This document shows, piece after piece, positions 57,014-64,000 of a DNA stretch of 64,000 nucleotides (positions within the stretch are counted from its first letter, which is position 1; the number at the start of each line of letters is the position of its first letter). The translations under genes were made by a program, and so were the position numbers. The stretch is taken from NCBI RefSeq assembly GCF_963576675.1, contig NC_088915.1:33571501-33635500 (forward strand), written 5' to 3'. The DNA is from Euphorbia lathyris. Taxonomy: Eukaryota > Streptophyta > Magnoliopsida > Malpighiales > Euphorbiaceae. The notes beneath the pieces are model-generated. The model ran no database searches, was not told the DNA's origin, and was given only the letters and a program-made list of their open reading frames with translations.

Positions 57014-58848
57014 ATCATATTTCTTTAAACAATCCAGCCATTAGTGAGACCTTGTCAAATGTAAACTTAAACACATGATCAAGGTGAAAAATATGTCATT
57101 GGTGAGAGTGGTAAGCAGTTGAATCTCTATTCTCGCAAAACACTCAAGCCAAAAAATTTGACCTTTCTAAGTTTTTACCAGATTGCTTCTTTCTTTTGTC
57201 ACAACCTGACCTATCTGCGGTTGTACCAGATTGTCTGTATTTATGTTCCGATATCGGGATATCTGTATTTTTTGAGAGATTTGTCACTACCTACAATAAT
57301 GAAGATCAACCTGACTCTAAAAGTCTGGCATTCACATGAAAAACAACCATTCAACTGCACAAAACATAGTGGAAGGAAATGAAACGTTTTTTTTTATTAA
57401 TGCTTAAAAGGAAATGGAATCATAAGTTGTTGTATTATCAACTGAAACATAAGTTCTTGTATCAACAATCCACTTGATATATTTGTCTCTGAAGCACCAA
57501 CTTGTACCTCCACATGAATCAGATTCCTGTTCAGACCCACCACAGATGCTTACACTAGGATAAGCATGTTCCAGTTCCGTCTACAAACTGAACCAAAATA
57601 CATGAATTTTTGTGTCAGACTGAAATTTAATTCGGTTCGAAAAACATGAATTTTTATGAACTAAACACAAATTCCTCTAATTTGATTCTTCTATTTATCA
57701 TTTTGTGGTACTTGTTGAACTATAAAAACAATTAGTAAATAACACCTATAAAACTATAGGTAATGTAAAAGGAAAAGGAAGGAATGTTTAATCAATCAAT
57801 TCCAAATCAAATAAATAAAACATTAATTCTGATAAAAATAAATAAATTAACATTAATTTGTTTAATCAATCAATCCAAAATTAAAGGGATTAACATTAAT
57901 TGGTTTAACCAGTCAATTTAGTGTCTTTTTGTTTCCATTATTCATAACTGTGTTTTACCTTTTAATTCTAAAAAGAAAATAAAAAAAATGTTTAAAAATC
58001 AATTAATATGTATTATCTATGAAGAACAACAAGTAACAAACAACTAACAGAAATAAGTAAATCAAATGAACTTAAAAAAAAACCATGGTCAATTAAATTG
58101 GAATTCATTTTGGAAGGTAATAAGCTAAGGAAATTAGAATAGGAAAATATTATTAGTACTGCCGGCAATCTATTTATGTTATTATTTTTTTTTGGTAAAG
58201 ACTATGGTTACTTTTTTTTCATTTATCAAATTATATTAAATTATTGTAATTGTTTAATTAGACTCTTATATTATTCTTGTAATTTATATTAAACATGAAA
58301 AGAAAAAGTCTTCATGGAGTATATTTTAAAATATCTGATCCAGAATTTGACAACATAACATTAGAAAAACAAATTCAATAAAATAATTGTAAAAGAATCT
58401 ATCAAATATTTTTGGAATGTGATATCTTAGAAAAATATATTGTACCCATTAATTTCGGAAACCATTGCTTGTTGGCTTATGCTATCAAAAGAAAAAAAGA
58501 GAATACTCAACTTAAAACTAATTATCTATGAGTTTGGTTTTGTTTCACTTTTAACCGAATTTAGCTTAAATGATAAACTGAATCGAATTATATAATAGTT
58601 CAATTTTTTTCGATTTTCGGTTTTGTTTTGCTCACCTCTAAGCGTATAGACCGAATCTATTTGTAACCATTTAAATGTCTTTTTTATTACAAGTTACCTG
58701 AACTTTCTGTCTATGAGGATTCTTTTTCATGAGGTAACCACTGAAGTGTTTGCATGTCGCTACGCTATGGACTTAATAGAGTAGAATGAGTGATTGGAAA
58801 TGTCATACTTGTAGTTGTTTAGAGTTTAGGTGTTTCGAAGTCCTCTAC
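57014..58848. other. AT-rich intergenic DNA, no gene seen
   Basis: About 1.8 kb with no convincing open frame. The first 60 bp continue the sequence that stood at 52039 before the Ale insertion. Confidence 0.5.
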
Positions 58849-58851
58849 TTA

Positions 58852-59218
58852 GAGCATCTCCAATAGAGGGTGCCCAAAAGAGTGCCAACTGATGTGACAT
58901 TAGGTTTGGCAACTTTTAAAGGGTGCCCACTATTGGAGTGATTATGGGTGCCAAGGAAAGTTGCCAATTTTTGGCAACCTCTTGGCAACCTTGTTTAATT
59001 ATTTTTTAATATACTCTCCTAGAAATAATAAAATCTGGAACATTTTATTTATAATAAAATAATAATTTGTAGGATTATAATGGCAACTTTTCAAGCAACC
59101 TCTATTGGAGCATTTTTTAAGTAAAAGTTGCCAAAAATGATGTGGATGAAAGAGACAATAAAATACTATATTTTAATAAGTTTTGACATTCTTTTAGGCA
59201 CCTCTATTGGAGATGCTC
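58852..59218. mobile_element. Tourist/PIF-Harbinger-type MITE (367 bp)
   Basis: Perfect 18-bp terminal inverted repeats (GAGCATCTCCAATAGAGG and its complement at 59201-59218) are flanked by TTA on both sides (58849-58851 and 59219-59221). A 3-bp TTA/TAA duplication with GAGCATCTCC-like ends is typical of PIF/Harbinger MITEs. The interior repeats TTGGCAAC/GTTGCCAA motifs and has no coding capacity. Confidence 0.9.
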
Positions 59219-59221
59219 TTA

Positions 59222-59995
59222 GAAAATATAGCTTTCATAAGTGGTGGCTCAAAGATGAGTCCACCAACTACAACATGGATAATGCATTTGTGCTTCTTAT
59301 TATTGGGAACTTTGCCTTTATCAAATTCACCTTGTTTGTCAGGTTTTTTTATGAACCAATATCGCTTTCATCTCTCTATTTGCCTTTCTATCTTCTTCCT
59401 ACCTCGAAGCAATTATCACTATCACGATCATGAACTCTATGGAATGGACAATATGCATCTTGATCCATTCCGCATCTTTTTCCCTTTTTATTCGCTGGAT
59501 ACTTGATACTTTATGGTTTACGCTCTTTTATACTTATATCACACTTTATATTTAAGGGCATTAAGAGAAATGAAGGAGGGTCAATCTTTTTTTTCCTTTT
59601 TGGTATTTTTTCCCATATCACCATGAGAAATGTGTCCCTTCTTGGCTTCTTCATAAGTTCTTGTTTTTACATCATGTTTGATCTTGTCTAGTTTTATAAT
59701 TTTTTTGTTCCCTCATATGTTGGCGAGATTCTTGGGCTTATGCAAAACAAAATCTGTGTGTAATTGTTTGTTCACTAGCTGTTTATGCATTTACAGGTTT
59801 TACTGTTGGAATTTGGCGATGCAATAAAAACGTAGCGGAAAATTAAAACTGAAATCCAAGCCAGAGGATCCATGTGATTTGATTAAAATGAAAAGAATGT
59901 TAGATCACCAACCTCAGATGCAGTGAAGATTCAAGCTTGTAGCTTAGAGACAAGGTCAAATCCAGTGTTGCTTGTGTGACAAATGAACACCCTCT
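59222..59995. other. Unassigned sequence; left copy of a diverged direct repeat
   Basis: No gene recognised. 59648-59790 resembles 60838-60990 (TCATGTTGGATCTCGTC against TCATGTTTGATCTTGTC; shared CTCATATGTT, GCGAGAT, AAAACAAAAT). Confidence 0.5.
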
Positions 59996-59999
59996 ACCA

Positions 60000-60475
60000 G
60001 TATTGCAGCTGGTAGTGCTTGGGTGTCTGGCTTTGCTCAGAATCTAGAAGTGGGCTCTTCCTTCTCTGCCGAGCTCTGGGGGATCTTCTCTGAACTTAGG
60101 CTTGCCAAGAATCTGAGTGTGAAAAGACTTCTCGTGGAATCTGACAACCTTGAAGCGGTTAAAATTATCTCTGATAACAAGGCTTTGTGTTTGGGTAGCC
60201 AAAACTTAGTGAAAAGGATTAAACGATTATGTTCTTCCTTCGACTCCATCAACTTTGGGCATGTCTTCAGGGAGCAGAACAAGGTTGCTGACCGTCTTGC
60301 TGCGGAGGGCCATGTGAGGATGTTGGGTGTCTCAACTTTCTCGCATCCTCTGGACTTCCTTTTTTCTTTACTCTCAGATGATCTAGTGAGGGTTAGCTTT
60401 CCTAAGCTAATCCCGGGTTAGTTTGTGGGGTTGTCTTGTTTGTTTTTGTTTTCCTTTTCCTACCAAAAAAAGAAG
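60000..60475 (+). pseudogene. LINE 3' end: RNase H domain and A-rich tail
   Basis: Open to TAG at 60419. SAWVSGFAQNLEVGSSFSAE opens an RNase H fold, with Glu in AELWGI, Asp in VESDNLEA and the C-terminal REQNKVADRLAAEGH. This is the RVT_3-type domain found at the end of plant L1-like elements. The TTTTTGTTTTCCTTTTCC and ACCAAAAAAAGAAGAAGAAAA tail fits a LINE 3' end. The RT and everything upstream are missing, as in 5'-truncated copies. Confidence 0.75.
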
Positions 60476-60999
60476 AAGAAAACATATTATATGATTATCA
60501 AGATAATATTACCACTCTAATTCTAAAGTTTTGTTCTCATAGACGAAAATCTCACTTTTATTAGTAAAACTCCAAAAATAATTTCATTATTTAAATATAT
60601 TTTTATGTATTATAAAGACCTAAATTATATCATGTGTATATGCCATTTTTTTAGAATGTAATTAAGAATATAAATTATTAAAAAAGGAAAAAATACTCAT
60701 AAAATATCAATTTTACACAAATAGCTATTAGCAACCAGCTAAGTTTTATCAAACAAGTTTACACAAACAGTTAGTCAAATCACCTAACTAAAAAAGTAAT
60801 CAAGTAACAACTACTGTAATCAGCTAACGACTAGTTGACGAACATAGCCCTTATTTTTGCATCATGTTGGATCTCGTCTGGCTCTATGATTTTTTTTTTT
60901 GTTTTCTCATATGTTAAGCGAGATCCTTGGTATTATGTAAAACAAAATTCGTGCACAATTGTTCACTAGTTGTATAAGAATTTATGGCTTTTACAACAC
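60476..60999. other. AT-rich DNA with right copy of the diverged direct repeat
   Basis: 60838-60990 repeats 59648-59790 at clearly reduced identity. No gene seen. Confidence 0.45.
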
Positions 61000-61260
61000 C
61001 ATTAAAATCCAATTCGTGGACCTCTAGGCATGCTTTGTTGAATCAATCTTGGTGTGCCTTGAGGGACTCTCCTGGATTCTTCTTCATAGTGTAAAGCTTT
61101 TGACAAGCTATGAGTGGTGGTATTAAGGCCCACAAATATTTCATAGAATTGTCTCAAATGTTCCCAACTATGTATGGTGTTAGCCTATAAACCTTGGAAC
61201 CATGCCTAGTTGGTCTCGTCATGGTTGTGGATGAGTCCCATTCCATTGTGTAAATGGGTA
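61000..61260 (-). pseudogene. Ty3/gypsy gag fragment, decayed
   Basis: On the minus strand AWFQGL, NTIHSWEHLRQFYEIF and, after a frameshift, KKNPGESLKAHQD then FNKACLEV follow the order of the Retrotrans_gag domain (AW...L...SI.SW..L...F; then GESL..Y..RF....EV). Stops and a frameshift show decay. No LTR belonging to it was identified. Confidence 0.5.
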
Positions 61261-62099
61261 AATGGGGTTGCTTGATCTTTTTGTCTAGTGATTGCCTCAA
61301 TATATGCTAGGAGAAGGGATAGTCTCATCTAACAAGAAATGATTGATATGTTGAGACTTCATAATCCTCTAGAACATATATGACTGCTTGTGTAAGTTGC
61401 TCGAAACTAAGTCTCTCCACCTTTCTATGGTGATGGACCCATCATGTATTCAAATCTTGGACAAAATTGTGGAGCCATATACCCTGTCTCCAACATAATC
61501 AATTTCCTACTCATGTGTGGATGGATTTTGTGAAGATGGGATGAGTATAAGGGGTATGAGTCGTTGTTGGAACTGGAACTCAGAAAAAAGGAACAGACCG
61601 AACAAAAATAAATGGACAGAGTCGCGGACAATGTCGCTTTCTTTAAGACGTTCGTGGAACTGCCGGAAAATTGCAAACAGTATGAACTCTAGTCGCCTCC
61701 AGGATAAAACAACCCTCTGTAAATACGATTTTGTATTGCACCGTACAAAAATCGTTTTTGTCTACACTCTCAATTTTTTTGCTCAGTTTCGAAAAGTACA
61801 GAATGAATGAAATTAATTGTTTGTCGAATGGCAGTCTCATACCACCTATTTATACAGAAAAATAGAGCGGTTGAGCTCTGATTTACAGGAGAAGAAGGTG
61901 GGAGGAAAAACAGGAAGGTGGGGAAAGACTGGGTTTTGGAGAAGACACGTTCAGAATAAAATAGACGTTACACCACACCACACCACACCAACCCAACCCG
62001 GCCCGGCCCGGTTCGGTCGGACGGACGGCGGCGGCGCGCGCGCACGTGTGTGGTGGTCAACCAAGGAGGTACGTCCTCACCCTTTCACAAAAGTGGGTA
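61261..62099. other. Unassigned, with a short GC-rich island
   Basis: No gene recognised. 61973-62060 has CACCA and CCCGG simple-sequence runs followed by GGCGGCGGCGCGCGCGCACGTGTGTGG, in sharp contrast to its AT-rich surroundings. Confidence 0.4.
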
Positions 62100-63040
62100 C
62101 TGACGCGGCCTCGCGCGGTTGTGGAGCGAGGCCGATCTTAGGGATAAGTGTACCCCGTCGTTATCAAGTAATAAATTTCTAGTTAAGTCCAGGTTATCGT
62201 CCACATGATTTATTTCTGCAAGTATCGAGCTACTTGGTTTCACGAGTTATCTAGGCTTAGGGGGTTTTGAGTTTGTTTGATTAAGTTAATCTACTCCTAG
62301 GTTGAATTATACTAATCCTAACTAAGTTATCTGATTCTGACTAAGTTATTCTATGCCTAATTAAGCTACTCTACCCCTAATTAAGTAAACTACTCCTAAG
62401 TGATCTTTTACCAATGCAATTATCCGAAGGAACATGAAGGGATACGATGATAATGAAAATAGATTGTTTAAGCAATTGAATTAAAACCTAAGTCACTTGT
62501 GTCCGAGGCGATTAACCCGACCTATCCTTCTAAAGTCCCTAGTTCGTGATTCCCTTGTAAGGCCGAAACTAGCTCTAAGGCTCAACAATTTGGGCTTAAT
62601 CTTCTATAGGGTCGTCAATCCTATAGGCACTGACTAGGTCAGATTCAGCTCGCAATATGTGCCAACTTGATTTTGGGATTATCGAATGAGTTAAACTAAT
62701 CAGACAAAGCGTAAGACAAAGATTAAAGCATTAAAACGATTGAATAAACAAGAAATATAATATATATCAAAGATGAAAGTATTGTCACGAAGTTACAATG
62801 AGCCTAGGATTCATAACATGTATCAGAGGCTAGACAGAATATAAAAGAAGAAAAATCCCTTTCAGGGAACCTGTCTACCAATGCAGGCGTCTTCCTAGGA
62901 CTTAAGGATGGAGCTTGAGCAATCCTCGGTGAACGGAGCTTCGGAGGTGTCTTCAATGGAGGTTTGAAGGATATGGAGGAGGTGGAGAGGATTTCTCAAG
63001 ATGAAAAGCTAAGAAAATTACAAAGATAAAAGATACTAAT
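62100..63040. other. Probable retroelement-derived non-coding region
   Basis: TACCCCGTCGTTATCAAGTAATAA followed by AGGTTATCGTCCAC resembles text often seen in non-coding regions of plant gypsy elements; this is from memory and tentative. TAAGTTA/CTACTCCTA-type short repeats recur at 62280-62400. No coding sequence. Confidence 0.3.
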
Positions 63041-63159
63041 TTACATTGGAAAAACTCTATTTATAGGCGTGGCTCGGCCCTCTTTTTGACCTATTTTTGT
63101 GTCCTTATGCAGGTAGGAAGTCGTGGGGTCTGTCGTGGCATCGTGGGGGCGAAATTGGT

Positions 63160-63300
63160 CTTTTTGACCAATTCCCGCAGGTCTGCTCGCCGAGTAGGCA
63201 TCCTGCTCGGTGAGTAGGCCTCTAGGGGCCTGCTCGGCGAGCAGGCATGGCCTACGGAGGCCCGCTCGTCGAGCATTCTTGCCCGGTATGCCCCCGCGTG
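63160..63300. repeat. Cluster of TGCTCGNCGAGCA palindromes
   Basis: Five related palindromic units: GCTCGCCGAGTAGG (63184), GCTCGGTGAGTAGG (63208), GCTCGGCGAGCAGG (63233), GCTCGTCGAGCA (63264), plus spacers with AGGCCTNTAGGGGCCT. The unit spacing is about 24-31 bp. It looks like non-coding DNA of a retroelement; open frames across it are incidental. Confidence 0.6.
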
Positions 63301-63554
63301 CTTGCCGACTGCCGTCGATGCCTTTTTCGTCCGAACTTATACCTGCGCATGTACAGAAACTCCAGATAACATTAGTCCAAAGGCTAAATTGACCCGCCAA
63401 TCGCTTATTTTGAGTAAACGCTTCGTTTGGTGCGACTTTTGACGGACCAATTAGCTTCAAAAGATAACGGATTTATACTATGCATGCTATTTTGGCCGTA
63501 GTTGCCTAAATTGGTCATAAAACAAGCCTAAACAACGAAAAATAAATAAAACGT

Positions 63555-63880
63555 TTGTTAGACGAGGTGCCGCGGCCTAATCTCCCAGGCGGATCGGGGG
63601 GTGGACACCTCATGGCGACGTAAGCGGTGATTGGCGCTGAAAGCAACCAATCGTGGAATCAAGCTGCTCGGCAGGACCGTAGCTCGGAGATATGGAAGAG
63701 TCGCCACCCACGAATGGGAAAATGAACACCGATCCCTTGCGGGAGACCGGTGTGGGTTCGGGAAACTTAGGTACGAGCCGAGAAGGCTAGCTCCTTTCCG
63801 GAGAAAGGCTACTAGGCACCCTGACATCGCCCGGTTTATGAACCACCGGCCTCCTACTCAGCATGTTAGGCGATAACGGA
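63555..63880. other. Possible gypsy LTR or leader fragment
   Basis: GAGTCGCCACC near 63699, GTTCGGGAAAC and CTACTAGGCACCC resemble a conserved stretch in large plant gypsy (Ogre-type) elements, where GAGTCGCCACC is followed by GGGAAGG...TAGCACC. This is recognition from memory; no ends are visible inside the window. Confidence 0.3.
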
Positions 63881-64000
63881 CTAATCGTATATTCCTTTAA
63901 GTTTAAAATTCATTTGAAACCTTTTCTTTCTCGTTTTGAAAACCGTTTTGAGCATATATTATTGAAAAGCCACTTTGGTAAAGAATCACCCATTTACATC

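Noticed and set aside
59128..59691. Several overlapping plus-strand frames of 60-100 codons after the MITE
   Set aside because: Start in the MITE or AT-rich DNA, no family features, mutually overlapping.
63041..63460. A 139-codon minus-strand frame
   Set aside because: It spans the palindrome cluster, whose GC-rich repeats lack stops; composition follows the repeat, not a protein.

Overview
The window is nuclear DNA of a flowering plant, most likely a dicot. It carries GT-AG introns, a low-temperature-induced (LTI65/RD29-type) gene, a PLS-type pentatricopeptide repeat (PPR) relic, an Au-like SINE and many plant-type LTR retrotransposons. About two thirds of it is transposon DNA. Only one host gene looks intact. 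No prokaryotic features are present.

Layout. 1-16248 is a Ty3/gypsy element of the Tat type (second, archaeal-type RNase H after reverse transcriptase; antisense gene in the 3' region). Its left end lies outside the window. A second element of the same family (2161-10369) is inserted in its reverse transcriptase, with a perfect 5-bp target duplication (GATTT). 17885-19330 is a two-stage minisatellite. 19523-41071 is a Ty1/copia element (A) with a perfect TCATT target duplication. Its pol is disrupted by a piece of another gypsy-type LTR, and its 3' LTR holds a related copia element (B, 30078-39506) together with a large duplication of LTR sequence. 42721-43431 is a long foldback. 43915-45730 is a broken PPR gene. 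46621-46815 is a calmodulin-like fragment. 47303-49899 is the LTI65-like gene, with a CACTA terminus and a SINE in its second intron. 51209-51820 is a solo LTR. 52040-57008 is a young Ale-type copia element on the minus strand. 58852-59218 is a Tourist/PIF-type MITE. 60000-60475 is a LINE 3' end. The last 3.5 kb holds decayed repeat fragments.

How it fits together. Both gypsy copies carry the same antisense gene. In both copies exon 2 (302 nt) and exon 3 (180 nt) have identical lengths and all splice phases agree, while all three introns differ in length. This is the strongest candidate in the window for an under-described system: a spliced, minus-strand gene riding inside an LTR retrotransposon, encoding a gypsy-associated domain, a nuclear-localisation-like segment and a coiled coil. 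Other notable signals are a cluster of four GC-rich hairpins in the leader of copia A, a palindrome repeated three times in both copia leaders, U3 motif amplification in the gypsy LTR, and an in-frame RT-integrase fusion in the inner gypsy copy.

Limits. Everything was read by eye. Family names come from motif recognition, not from a database search.
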